Positions 1-7,296 of a stretch of 14,655 bases of DNA are shown here, piece after piece. How positions within the stretch are numbered: position 1 is the first letter of the stretch; each line of letters begins with the position of its first letter. Origin of the DNA: Firmicutes bacterium HGW-Firmicutes-10 (lineage in GTDB: Bacteria > Bacillota_I > Bacilli_A > Erysipelotrichales > Erysipelotrichaceae); NCBI GenBank assembly GCA_002841605.1, contig PHAF01000033.1, forward strand, positions 1-14,655, in the 5' to 3' direction. The notes beneath the pieces were generated by a model. That model saw only the letters and a list, made by a program, of their open reading frames with translations. It was not told the DNA's origin and did no database searches. The position numbers and the translations under genes are program-made.

Positions 1-458
1 AGATGTTAAGGCAAGGAAAATCTAAACAAGAAATAGTAGATTGGATCGAGTCTAACAAACTTAAGGTAAATCACTGGTTTACTATAGATAGTTTGGAACA
101 TTTAAAGAGAGGGGGGCGAATATCAGCCACCAGTGCAGCTATTGGGGATTTGCTTGTTGTAAAACCAGTTTTGATTGTCTCTAATGATGGAAGTCTTAAC
201 GCTGTAAAAAGAATTAGAGGAAGAAAAAAATCGATCAAGACTTTATTTGAAGAATTTAAAGCTCGTGCTATAAAACCAGAAGAACAGATGATATACATCG
301 CTCATGGTGATTGTTTAGAAGATGCAGAGTATCTAAAATCTCTGATTTTAAGTGAGATAACGCCCAAAGACATAATAATAAATATCTTGGGGCCAATTAT
401 TGGGACTCATACAGGACCAGGCTTGGTAGGTGTATTTTTCTTAGGGAAAGAAAGATAG
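1..458 (+). CDS. DegV family fatty-acid-binding protein, C-terminal part (5' end outside window)
   Basis: This is the C-terminal half of a DegV-family protein. These cytoplasmic proteins bind a fatty acid; in Firmicutes some (FakB) present fatty acids to the kinase FakA for phosphorylation. About 151 residues are visible, against roughly 280 for the family. The visible part carries the family landmarks: an F-T-I-D-S-L-E-H-L-K-R-G-G-R-I-S segment near residues 26-41, a K-P-V-L stretch with a following G near 54-63, an R-G-R-K-K segment near 71-75, an A-H-G-D segment near 100-103, and the C-terminal G-T-H-T-G-P-G motif near 133-139 that closes the lipid site. The ATG at position 3 is an internal methionine, because the reading frame is open to the window edge and the N-terminal domain is missing. 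A hairpin terminator follows about 50 bases downstream. The family call is firm; whether it is a FakB or a paralogue cannot be told. Confidence 0.92.
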   Translation, partial: MLRQGKSKQEIVDWIESNKLKVNHWFTIDSLEHLKRGGRISATSAAIGDLLVVKPVLIVSNDGSLNAVKRIRGRKKSIKTLFEEFKARAIKPEEQMIYIAHGDCLEDAEYLKSLILSEITPKDIIINILGPIIGTHTGPGLVGVFFLGKER

Positions 459-511
459 TTATATTGTTTACTTACACTAGGATAAAAAAGATATTAGTGT
501 ATTAACACTTT

Positions 512-561
512 AGCAGATGTAGATGACGGGTTATCTTTTCAATCTATATCTGCTATTTTTT
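512..561 (+). terminator. Rho-independent terminator after degV
   Basis: Two 13-base arms (512-524 and 542-554) pair fully except for one G-U wobble, around a 17-base loop. A run of six T follows at 556-561. It sits between the degV stop and the UbiB-family gene and should end the degV transcript. Only 36 bases separate it from the next start codon, so the next gene needs either read-through or a promoter upstream of the hairpin. Confidence 0.85.
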
Positions 562-597
562 AACAAAAAATGAAGTTAGACTGAGTGGTGATAAATA

Positions 598-2286
598 GTG
601 GCATTCGATAGACACAAAAAAATTAAGAGATCTAGACAAATTGTCAAGGTTTTTGCAAATCATGGCTTTGGTACCTTAATGGATAGGTTAGGAATCCTTA
701 AATTTCTTAATATAGATAAGCAATCCAGAGAATATTCAGATGGCGAAATCTCAAAATTATCGATTGGGGCGAGATTGAGATTATCTTTCGAAGAATTGGG
801 ACCAACATTTATAAAATTAGGTCAAATCATGAGTACTAGACCAGATTTGCTGCCTCATGACATTATTCACGAACTGGAAAAACTTCAGGATGCAGTAGCG
901 CCATTTCCTATGACTGAAGTACGGGAAGTAATAGAATTTGAGTTGGGAGATAAACTAGAAAATATATTTAAAGAGTTCAAAGAGGAGCCCATAGCTGCAG
1001 CATCTATTGGTCAAGTACACCGAGCAAAATTACTCTCAGGTAAAGATGTGGTTGTAAAAGTTCAGAGACCTAATATTGAAAAGAATATTAAACTTGATTT
1101 GGGTATATTGAAGGACCTGGCAGATTTTGTTGACAATCATACCAGACTAGGCAAACTTTATAGCTTTAGCAAAATGGCTGAAGAGTTCGAGACTACTTTG
1201 ACAAATGAGTTGAACTTTCGTTCTGAAGGGGAAAATGCTGAAACTTTTAAAGTGAATTTCAAAGATGATGATAATATTATAGTTCCAAATATTAGTTGGA
1301 TTCATACAACTAATCGTGTTTTAACAATGGAAGAGATCAAAGGGATATCGTTAAAGAATTTTGAAGCATTAGAGCAAGCAGGATTTGATAAAACAGTAAT
1401 TGCGAGAAATTTAGCTACATCTATTTTATACCAGATATTAAGAGATGGTTTCTTCCATGGAGATCCCCACCCGGGGAATATAATGGTGCTCGAGAATAAT
1501 ACGATAGCTTTCTTAGATTTAGGCATGATTGGGCAATTGAACCCTCATAGGAAAAACCAATTTCTGAAAATGCTGATGGGAATAACGCTGAAAGATAGTA
1601 AACTAATCGTTCAAGCAATTGTTGAACTAGATGCAATGTCAGAAAGAATCAATATGAGAAAGCTGGAAAAAGATATTGATCGATTGAGAGATCAAGTTCT
1701 GTCAGTTCCATTGAGTCAAATTAAAATCGGTGAAGTTTTTAATGAAGTTTTTGACCTGGCTTTTTCATATAATATTATGATTCCAGGAGAATTCACCATG
1801 CTTGCCAAATCCCTCATCACTTTGGAAGGATTGGTAGAAAAATTGGATCCAGATCTTAACGTCTTGGAAATTGCTGAACCAATTTCAGGAAAGTTGATTT
1901 TTACTTTGATTTCTCCTGAGAAAATTGGTAAGGAAATCCTGGGCGGCGCTATGGATTACGGTAATCTTGTTCGAAAGTTTCCGACTGCCTTGTTGAGTTT
2001 TCTAGATAAATTGGAACATGATGATTTTATAATGCAATTTAAGCTGAAAGATGCAGATCGATATGTACAAAAGCTTGATAGGGCATATAGCAGGTTATCA
2101 ATAAGCATAGTCCTTCTATCTTTAAGTATAGTAATTGCTGGAATAATCGTTGGATTAGGTTTAGCTGATATAGAAGGGACTGAAATTATAACAGTCATTA
2201 TTACTACACTCAGAGGAAGCCTTGTCCTAGCAGGAATCTTAATTGTGGCACTGATTATTTCAATTTTCAGATCAAAACGTCTATAA
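598..2286 (+). CDS. ABC1/UbiB (AarF) family atypical protein kinase-like protein
   Basis: The 562-residue product matches the usual UbiB/AarF length (about 550). The family has an atypical kinase fold with ATPase activity and in other bacteria supports ubiquinone or other isoprenoid-lipid synthesis at the membrane; in clostridia, which often lack quinones, the substrate is unknown. Visible landmarks: the K-x-G-Q motif (K73, G75, Q76) in the family-specific N-terminal extension, the alanine-rich A-A-A-S loop at 133-136, the nucleotide lysine K154, the catalytic H-G-D-P-H-P-G-N at 287-294, and D-L-G (metal-binding aspartate) at 307-309. Two hydrophobic helices near 500-522 and 529-556 anchor the C-terminus. 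The start is GTG at 598, giving the usual R-Q-I-V-K-V-F-A-N-H-G-F-G beginning; its ribosome binding site is weak. The next gene follows after 43 bases, suggesting an operon. All key residues are present, so it is probably functional. Confidence 0.93.
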   Translation: MAFDRHKKIKRSRQIVKVFANHGFGTLMDRLGILKFLNIDKQSREYSDGEISKLSIGARLRLSFEELGPTFIKLGQIMSTRPDLLPHDIIHELEKLQDAVAPFPMTEVREVIEFELGDKLENIFKEFKEEPIAAASIGQVHRAKLLSGKDVVVKVQRPNIEKNIKLDLGILKDLADFVDNHTRLGKLYSFSKMAEEFETTLTNELNFRSEGENAETFKVNFKDDDNIIVPNISWIHTTNRVLTMEEIKGISLKNFEALEQAGFDKTVIARNLATSILYQILRDGFFHGDPHPGNIMVLENNTIAFLDLGMIGQLNPHRKNQFLKMLMGITLKDSKLIVQAIVELDAMSERINMRKLEKDIDRLRDQVLSVPLSQIKIGEVFNEVFDLAFSYNIMIPGEFTMLAKSLITLEGLVEKLDPDLNVLEIAEPISGKLIFTLISPEKIGKEILGGAMDYGNLVRKFPTALLSFLDKLEHDDFIMQFKLKDADRYVQKLDRAYSRLSISIVLLSLSIVIAGIIVGLGLADIEGTEIITVIITTLRGSLVLAGILIVALIISIFRSKRL

Positions 2287-2329
2287 CCTGTACATTGAAA
2301 ATATTTATCTTTGAAAGCGAGACATTAAC

Positions 2330-3049
2330 ATGGGAGTTGATTTTATACTTAATTTTGCGCTTTACTCATTCATTGGATGGATGATGGAAACTATATTTGC
2401 TAGTGCATTACAAAGGAAATTTATTAACAGAGGATTTTTAAGAGGACCATTCACTCCGATATATGGGTTTGGTGCTATTCTAATCGTGATTTCCTTAAAC
2501 TGGATTTTTATTCCTACGCAAAATGCATCAGTGCTACTGATTAGTAAATTGATTTTGTCAACATTATTAGTGACAGTGTTGGAATTCATAACTGGATTTG
2601 TGCTAGAAAAAATTTTCCATACCAAATGGTGGGATTACAGTGAAAATTTTCTAAATCTTAAGGGATACATTTGTTTGAAGTATTCTCTGCTATGGGGAAT
2701 GTTGGCATTTTTACTAATTCGAATAGTTCACCCATTAATCGCGGAATACATTTATCTAATTCCTGAATCAACAAAGAGGTACGTTGCAGTATTTTTTGTT
2801 ATATATTTTATTCTTGATACCACAATATCGGTAATAAGCGCATTGGATTTAAGGAAGACAATTATTCATTACTCGGATTTATCATTGGATATATATAAAG
2901 AGAAAATTATCAAATACAAAAGAATATTTTTTGCATTTCCCCGGTTATTACTCTTAAATGCTAATGTTTTAAATCGCGATGTGAGGAGCATTTTAAATGA
3001 TAGAATTGATAAAATCAAAGATGAAATTAAAAACAGATTTAGCGATTGA
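2330..3049 (+). CDS. CmpB-like multi-pass membrane protein (putative type IV ABC transporter permease family)
   Basis: This 239-residue integral membrane protein belongs, by recognisable motifs, to the family called putative ABC-transporter type IV / CmpB (PF06541), common in Firmicutes and without a settled function. Visible features: a G-W-M-M-E motif at 16-20 in the first hydrophobic segment; the family signature from N33 to G48 (N-R-G-F-L-R-G-P-F then P-I-Y-G-F-G); hydrophobic segments near 45-62, 66-92, 117-135 and 149-170; a T-G-F-V-L-E-K stretch at 88-94; and W-W-D-Y-S at 100-104. The C-terminal 60 residues are basic and soluble-looking. The start ATG has only a weak purine stretch upstream (GAAAGCGA), so translation may lean on the gene before it. 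Its last 53 bases overlap the next gene. No ATP-binding subunit lies nearby, so the transporter label should be treated as a family name only. Confidence 0.85.
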   Translation: MGVDFILNFALYSFIGWMMETIFASALQRKFINRGFLRGPFTPIYGFGAILIVISLNWIFIPTQNASVLLISKLILSTLLVTVLEFITGFVLEKIFHTKWWDYSENFLNLKGYICLKYSLLWGMLAFLLIRIVHPLIAEYIYLIPESTKRYVAVFFVIYFILDTTISVISALDLRKTIIHYSDLSLDIYKEKIIKYKRIFFAFPRLLLLNANVLNRDVRSILNDRIDKIKDEIKNRFSD

Positions 3050-3536
3050 GAAAGAATATAAAGATTGTGTTAATGATCTGATTAATCATGAAATGGTAAG
3101 AAAAATGCATAACTTTGTGCAGCATGGAGATATAAGCTGTCTTGATCATAGCTTTAATGTGTCGTATATAAGCTATAGGGTATGCAAAATATTGGGGTTT
3201 GATTATAGCTCTGCAGCCAGAGGTGGCCTACTCCATGATTTTTTCTTATATGACTGGCATGTTGATAAACCGTATAAAGGGCTCCATGGATTTATCCGTC
3301 CAAATATTGCTTTGCAAAATGCTAACGAACATTTTTTCTTGAACAATATAGAGCGGGACATAATAAAAAAGCATATGTGGCCAATGACAATTAGACCGCC
3401 AAGGTACAAAGAATCTTTTGTTGTCTTAATGGTAGATAAATACTGTGCATCAATGGAGATAGTTAAAATTAAGAGCAAAAGTAATGTTAATCAGTATCAA
3501 GAAATGTCTACAACCCTAAAGGATGAGAAAATATAA
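2997..3536 (+). CDS. HD-domain phosphohydrolase-like protein
   Basis: The 179-residue product is a compact HD-domain protein, a fold of metal-dependent phosphohydrolases acting on nucleotides or related phosphate esters. The metal ligands can be placed: H51 (in L-D-H-S), the H-D pair H80-D81 (in G-G-L-L-H-D), a helper H126 (in K-K-H-M-W-P), and D147 (in M-V-D-K-Y-C). The conserved G-L-H-G at 95-98 and H-M-W-P-M-T at 126-131 mark a subfamily common in clostridia whose substrate is not known to me. The start at 2997 is set by a good ribosome binding site, AGGAG at 2984-2988 with eight bases of spacing, although it lies inside the preceding gene. That overlap of 53 bases implies co-expression with the membrane protein. 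The last 20 residues after the HD domain are low in conservation cues. No clear hairpin terminator follows. Confidence 0.88.
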   Translation: MIELIKSKMKLKTDLAIEKEYKDCVNDLINHEMVRKMHNFVQHGDISCLDHSFNVSYISYRVCKILGFDYSSAARGGLLHDFFLYDWHVDKPYKGLHGFIRPNIALQNANEHFFLNNIERDIIKKHMWPMTIRPPRYKESFVVLMVDKYCASMEIVKIKSKSNVNQYQEMSTTLKDEKI

Positions 3537-3604
3537 GAATATATAATACGCTCAGTTAATTTATATAATCTAAATAATTGATTAACATCGAGATGCTGGT
3601 GATT

Positions 3605-3960
3605 GATATGTTTCCGAGAACGTAGGATTCAAAATCCGGCTCAAGACATCAAAGCCATCAACTCCGGCCAATTACATTATGGAATGGCATCAATATCAAC
3701 TTCTCAATCTAAAAGCTTGGACATGTTCCCACTTACGTAAGCTTGAAAATCGGCCATTTGACATCAGTTGGCCAAACTCCTGACACTCCATTACATGGAA
3801 AACATCCAAATCGAGCACTCCACCTAAAATAGTGGACGTATTTCCTTGTACGAGCAAAAGCACAAAAGTGTTGTCGACGTGTTTCCTTGTACGAGAAAAT
3901 TCGAAAATACACTTAAGACATTCAAACGGGCGCTTTTAGCCATGTTGAAACCGTCTCACT
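3605..3960. repeat. Cluster of degenerate direct repeats in a 467-base intergenic region
   Basis: The gene-free stretch 3537-4003 contains at least four related units beginning at 3605, 3720, 3835 and 3876. Each starts with a GAYRTRTTYCC-like segment, then a short ACG-containing box, then an AAAA-rich stretch; three of them continue to GACAT 40-41 bases after the unit start (3645, 3760, 3917). Units 1 and 2 can also be matched further, through AACTCC and ATTACATTATGG/ATTACATGG, with a four-base shift. Unit 3 is cut to 41 bases. Units 1 to 2 and 2 to 3 are both 115 bases apart. Indels that break every frame argue against a coding repeat. It may be a member of a dispersed intergenic repeat family; that is inference from divergence between copies. 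Confidence 0.65.
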
Positions 3961-4003
3961 GTTAACCAGAAAAAAAGATTAATGTATCTGGGGGGGAATA
4001 TCA

Positions 4004-4381
4004 ATGGAAACAAAAGTATTACATAAATTACTCAATGATTACGATCCAGATTTGCCTATTGAAAGTATTGATGATGACATGTTAATTATAAGTCCCAATG
4101 AATATTTAACTCTAAGTGCTGCTGAGGCAAACGAATTGCTGGAGTTAAATGGTAGCGGAATTCATTGGCATATGGAAACAGAAGAAATGGCTGGATTTAT
4201 CATTGATATCCTTGAAGGAAATTCTATTATCATTGAGATAAGATCTATTTTTGTGAAAGTTATTCCTTCAAAGTACAAAATTTATTCAAAAGAGAAATAT
4301 GAGAAAATCAAACATCGATATATTGGGAAAAAGAGGGTACGCATCTACTCCGGAAATTCGATTATTCAGAGGGCAGATTGA
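4004..4381 (+). CDS. Hypothetical protein, acidic N-terminal half and basic C-terminus
   Basis: I do not recognise this 125-residue protein. The ATG at 4004 follows a G-rich ribosome binding site (a run of seven G ending in A, about seven bases upstream), which supports the start. Residues 1-50 are acidic (many D and E, including D-D-D near 23-25), and a predicted helix-rich stretch L-S-A-A-E-A-N-E-L-L-E-L lies near 37-48. Residues 75-90 alternate hydrophobic residues in a beta-strand-like pattern, and the last 40 are strongly basic (K-Y-K, K-E-K-Y-E-K, G-K-K-R-V-R). There is no signal peptide, membrane span or cysteine. It stands alone, with the repeat cluster before it and a hairpin terminator about 100 bases after it, so it is probably a single-gene transcript. 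Codon use and a clear start make it a credible gene, but no function can be given. Confidence 0.6.
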   Translation: METKVLHKLLNDYDPDLPIESIDDDMLIISPNEYLTLSAAEANELLELNGSGIHWHMETEEMAGFIIDILEGNSIIIEIRSIFVKVIPSKYKIYSKEKYEKIKHRYIGKKRVRIYSGNSIIQRAD

Positions 4382-4480
4382 TTATTTAGATATGTTGTTT
4401 TGTCAATTCTTTCCATTTGGAGATGGTAGTATTGCTGACTAAAGTGGAGACACTCAATAACTGAAATCATTGAACTCAAA

Positions 4481-4539
4481 AGGCTTATGCTGGTTCTATC
4501 GTTTGACGATATCAATCACCTCGTATAAGTCTTTTTTTA
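4481..4539 (+). terminator. Rho-independent terminator after the hypothetical gene
   Basis: An outer stem of eight pairs (4481-4488 with 4524-4531, one G-U) and an inner perfect ATCGT/ACGAT hairpin with a TTG loop (4498-4510) form an elongated structure, followed directly by a run of T at 4532-4538. It is about 100 bases after the stop of the hypothetical gene. Confidence 0.7.
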
Positions 4540-4605
4540 TGAATAATATTCTTGTGTTGATTGATTCAATTAGAATGATCTGCATAGAATCGAAATAATA
4601 AATTG

Positions 4606-4657
4606 CAATCTAAACCTAGTTTTGGCTCGATAGAATATGGATATAAAGTTTAGATTG
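4606..4657. repeat. Perfect 10-base inverted repeat upstream of the acetyltransferase-like ORF
   Basis: CAATCTAAAC at 4606-4615 is the exact reverse complement of GTTTAGATTG at 4648-4657, with 32 bases between. The stretch 4382-4821 otherwise holds one terminator and one promoter and is very AT-rich. The repeat has no T-run, so a terminator is unlikely; an operator with two half sites or a remnant of a mobile element are possible. It lies about 108 bases before the -35 box of the next promoter. Confidence 0.4.
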
Positions 4658-4764
4658 TTTCATTACAAATACTGAAATTCAAAGTAATAGTTATCATCTG
4701 ATAATAGTTTTATAAATATAATATATATAGTTGTAATAATATTAGATGAAAATCTAAAAAACTA

Positions 4765-4793
4765 TTGACAATATAATTAGACAGAATTATAAT
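4765..4793 (+). promoter_or_regulatory. Consensus sigma-A promoter for the acetyltransferase-like ORF and ArsR-type regulator
   Basis: A perfect -35 TTGACA (4765-4770) and a perfect -10 TATAAT (4788-4793) are separated by 17 bases. Transcription should begin near 4800. This is the best promoter in the window. It overlaps the first in-frame ATG of the next ORF, which therefore cannot be its start. Confidence 0.85.
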
Positions 4794-4821
4794 GATGATG
4801 AAGAAAGTAGAGGTGAACATA

Positions 4822-5091
4822 ATGTTCAATCAATTTCTAAATAATGATGAATCCAAATTCACCATTGATTTCACAGAAGTATGTAGCAATGATCTTAAGC
4901 AATACTGCAAGTCAGAAAATGTTATGCTTTCATCACTAATGCTTGCCACCAAAACAAAAGGTACAATAAAGTTCAGAATGGAGCTCGCTACCTGTCATTT
5001 TCTACAACGTATTAACGCATGGTTGAGTATCGTTATAAACCGACTCACAGCTGACATTGAACAAAGTGGAAAGGTCCATAAACTGACATGA
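4822..5091 (+). CDS. Truncated chloramphenicol-acetyltransferase-like ORF (N-terminal remnant)
   Basis: The 89-residue product resembles the N-terminal quarter of CAT-type acetyltransferases (PF00302, normally about 210-220 residues): F-N-Q-F-L-N at 2-7, F-T-I-D-F near 13-17, L-K-Q-Y-C-K near 25-30 and a final K-F-R-M-E-L near 50-55 follow the family order. The match is from memory. After about residue 56 the similarity stops; the last 34 residues fit nothing I know, and the catalytic histidine motif near the family's C-terminus is absent, so it cannot be an active enzyme. ATG 4822 is chosen because AGAGGTG (4809-4815) sits six bases upstream and earlier ATGs lie in the promoter -10 box or at the likely transcription start. 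Its stop overlaps the next start (ATGA), so its translation probably feeds the downstream regulator; it may now act mainly as a leader. Confidence 0.6.
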   Translation: MFNQFLNNDESKFTIDFTEVCSNDLKQYCKSENVMLSSLMLATKTKGTIKFRMELATCHFLQRINAWLSIVINRLTADIEQSGKVHKLT

Positions 5092-6164
5092 TGAAAAAAG
5101 TAGAAGTATCGCTTCAGACAAACCCAGTTTTTGAATTGCTTGTATCGCTCAATCGTATTGCGGATTCCGATCAATTGGAAAGCAGTTATTTTGAAAATGC
5201 CGGTTATCCGCCTAATCCTCGAATGACTGAGATCATTCAGGAAATAAAAAGCAACTTGTCAACATTTTATCGACAAGAGATTTCATTCTTTTTTAGCAAA
5301 CCGGTTTGCTCACTGTTATGGGATTTTGTTATTACTGAGGGGATACATGATATCAACCAGTTGCCTGTTAAGTTTGCTGAGCTTTCAGATATCGATAGTT
5401 TGAAACATTTACTGTGTGACATTGTTGAATCAGTTTGTGAACAGGAAGCGGATATTTGCCAATCTGAAAAAGGGGCAGAGATTTTGCTTGCGGACCTGGA
5501 ATCATTTGAACAACGTTTGGCAGGATGCCAAAACTTATCAACTGCAGATCGGGAAAAAGCTTTGGAATTTTTGCGCTATCCTGCTGAAGCAAAGTTACGT
5601 CTTGTGAACTTGCTGGAACAATATGTGAGAGTTTTCGCACCATATGTTGCAGAACTTGATGAACTGGACAGAGCAGAAGTGGAAAGAAGTCGTAGTGCTT
5701 GTTTAGACAATTTTGAAGAATTTGTAACAAATTATCTGAAGATAAATTTAAAAATTTTAGCGCCTGCTAAACAGGTGATATTAATCCCTAATGCATTCTC
5801 AGAAATTCTCACTTATTTTCTCCAACCTGCAAAAGGTAAGTTTGTGCTCGTGTATGGTGCTTTCATCAGTAAAAAACGAATGCGTGAGAAGCGAAGTGAA
5901 GAAATCAAACAGTTCTTAAAAGTGCTTTCGGAAGAAAAACGCATCGATATAATCAAAATTCTTGCAGCTAAACCTGCGCTCGGAAGTGACTTAGCCAAAC
6001 AGATTGGGCTAACAAATGCCACAGCATCCTATCATATGACCATGATGCTGGGCATCGGTTTAATTGATTACGAACGGGTTGGGCAGAGGCTACATTATGT
6101 TTTGAAGAAGGAAGTGCTTAAAGATTTGTTGGATAAAGCATACCAGGAACTTACGAACCTATAA
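5088..6164 (+). CDS. ArsR-type winged-helix transcriptional regulator with long N-terminal domain
   Basis: The 358-residue protein ends in an ArsR-like winged helix: residues about 270-342 contain F-L-K-V-L-S-E-E-K-R-I-D-I-I-K-I-L (helix 1-2), a recognition helix region G-L-T-N-A-T-A-S-Y-H-M near 307-317, and a wing with R-V-G-Q-R-L-H-Y-V-L near 330-339. The N-terminal 250 residues are helical and resemble the DUF5937 domain found ahead of such winged helices, which I take to be a ligand or dimer domain. It should bind DNA as a dimer and repress or sense something not visible here. There is no cysteine cluster in the recognition helix region of the metal-sensor kind. Start: ATG 5088 overlaps the stop of the previous ORF; ATG 5091 directly follows and either could be used. 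Both lie about 13 bases from an AAGG. It is transcribed from the 4765 promoter and ends at a strong terminator. Confidence 0.82.
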   Translation: MMKKVEVSLQTNPVFELLVSLNRIADSDQLESSYFENAGYPPNPRMTEIIQEIKSNLSTFYRQEISFFFSKPVCSLLWDFVITEGIHDINQLPVKFAELSDIDSLKHLLCDIVESVCEQEADICQSEKGAEILLADLESFEQRLAGCQNLSTADREKALEFLRYPAEAKLRLVNLLEQYVRVFAPYVAELDELDRAEVERSRSACLDNFEEFVTNYLKINLKILAPAKQVILIPNAFSEILTYFLQPAKGKFVLVYGAFISKKRMREKRSEEIKQFLKVLSEEKRIDIIKILAAKPALGSDLAKQIGLTNATASYHMTMMLGIGLIDYERVGQRLHYVLKKEVLKDLLDKAYQELTNL

Positions 6165-6207
6165 CCAATTAAGAGAAAACTTAAGAAATTTTGATAATCA
6201 CAATAAG

Positions 6208-6246
6208 AAAGTGTCAGTACATTAATAAAATATTGACACTTTTTGC
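6208..6246 (+). terminator. Rho-independent terminator after the ArsR-type regulator
   Basis: AAAGTGTCAGTA (6208-6219) pairs with TATTGACACTTT (6231-6242) over 12 positions with one G-U, loop of 11, followed by more T. As the A-run on the 5' side gives a T-run on the other strand, it might also stop transcripts arriving from the reverse-strand gene ending at 6469. Confidence 0.85.
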
Positions 6247-6468
6247 ATGGAATTACGACAGTATTGCATATGATATTTATTATAGAGTATGTGGTAAAAC
6301 ACGTTGAGACGGTTTGTTTGCTGTTTAAGAAAGCATAGTAATACATGGACGAAAGGCAAAAGAATATTTCATAACTCGCAAACAAGATACTTATTCATGG
6401 AGAAATGAAATACTAATTGGTCAAGTCAAAAAATAAAGTGCTAAGCTTAGATCTTTGCGTAAGTCTGA
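6247..6468. other. Intergenic stretch with a possible decayed gene tail
   Basis: These 222 bases lie between two convergent genes. On the plus strand, frame 6329-6436 gives a coherent 35-residue tail (containing T-Y-S-W-R-N-E-I-L-I-G-Q-V-K-K) ending in TAA, preceded by an in-frame stop and lacking a start codon. It may be the relic of a gene's C-terminus, but I do not recognise the family. No other signals are evident. Confidence 0.25.
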
Positions 6469-6921
6469 TCATTTAAAGAACTCTGAGTATTTAGATAAGA
6501 ATAACTCATACTCGCTTTTTTCAGTAATCCAGATAATTACATTGATTTCTTTACTATCTAGGCGCGAATAGGCCTCTAGACGATGATTACCATCATTTAG
6601 TTCAAATTCATCATCAACAAAATGAACAATCAGGGGCGGCATATCGGTATCTGTTTTTATAGCGTTTTCAAGCATTACGACTTTCTTTTCAAACCAATCT
6701 GCATCTACTTTCCACTTCATGGTTTCCTCAGGACCACAACATCGAGAAAATAACGATAATGGCATTTTTATGGGTCCTAAAAAATATCTGTCAAGCAATT
6801 TTAAGCCATCTGAAAATTCTCTATTGTTTCCGTCAGATTTCAAGTATGAATGAACCCAATCTTCAAGTCTTCCACTTTTCGCAAACGCTTGAGCCGAAGA
6901 CAAAGTGCCTCTATATTCCAT
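6469..6921 (-). CDS. ParB/sulfiredoxin-fold-like protein with GNHR motif
   Basis: The 150-residue product has the motif E-L-N-D-G-N-H-R-L-E-A-Y at 107-118, which is the core of the ParB N-terminal/sulfiredoxin-like fold, where G-x-H-R contacts a phosphate or nucleotide. Just before it, M-P-P-L-I-V-H-F-V-D at 94-103 fits the preceding strand, and a C-terminal I-I-W-I-T-E-K-S-E-Y segment follows. It lacks the helix-turn-helix of true ParB partition proteins, so it is not a chromosome partition factor; its role is unknown. A C-C pair at 61-62 could be redox-active or incidental. Start: an ATG three codons upstream abuts the ribosome binding site, whereas ATG 6921-6919 has AAAAGGAG at 6938-6931 with nine bases of spacing, so this one is chosen. 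It is a single gene on the reverse strand, convergent with the ArsR-type gene. Confidence 0.7.
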   Translation of the reverse strand: MEYRGTLSSAQAFAKSGRLEDWVHSYLKSDGNNREFSDGLKLLDRYFLGPIKMPLSLFSRCCGPEETMKWKVDADWFEKKVVMLENAIKTDTDMPPLIVHFVDDEFELNDGNHRLEAYSRLDSKEINVIIWITEKSEYELFLSKYSEFFK

Positions 6922-7296
6922 AATGAGCATCTCCTTTTAGTGAACGATCGCACGAATAACGCATTTCTTTGAAGTGATAATCAGATATTCGATAGGTACT
7001 TTCTTTGGATTCAATAATCGTTTTTAGAAAGTGTCTATGCAGTCTTTACCTTCACAACATTCAATTCATGTGAATAAATTATATACGGTAATTGAGTGAT
7101 TTCATATATAATGGACATAGATATTTCGCTTGAAAGTGCTACATTCGTTTACTGTAATATGTGGGGATGGTATTCTGCTAGAACAAAAAACCAAAATAGA
7201 CTATGAGTGAAGTAAAGGTTTTGGATTACTATTGATAAAAGCAAAATGAAATTTTAGAAAGAATGGGGAAGCAAATAGGTTATTTGCAGATAAATA
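6922..7296. other. AT-rich intergenic region between divergent genes
   Basis: These 375 bases separate the reverse-strand ParB-like gene from the broken phosphotransferase gene. They hold the ribosome binding site of the former (6931-6938, reverse strand). A TATAAT at 7107-7112 lacks a convincing -35 at the right distance. A plus-strand frame from 7203 to 7331 reads coherently apart from two adjacent stops (T-G-A, T-A-A after codon 10), ending with a helical K-Q-N-E-I-L-E-R-M-G-K-Q-I-G segment; it could be a gene relic, but evidence is weak. Nothing else is apparent. Confidence 0.3.

Noticed and set aside
3834..3960. CRISPR-like array in the repeat cluster
   Set aside because: Repeat copies are degenerate, of unequal length, and without regular unique spacers.
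4792..4821. Upstream ATG codons of the truncated acetyltransferase ORF as its start
   Set aside because: They lie in or just after the -10 box and ahead of or at the probable transcription start, so they cannot be preceded by a ribosome binding site in the mRNA.
6095..6385. Reverse-strand open frame of 96 codons
   Set aside because: It overlaps the end of the ArsR-type gene and its terminator, and its composition looks like translated AT-rich non-coding DNA.
6469..6921. True ParB chromosome partition protein
   Set aside because: Only the GNHR-type core is present; the DNA-binding helix-turn-helix and a ParA neighbour are missing.
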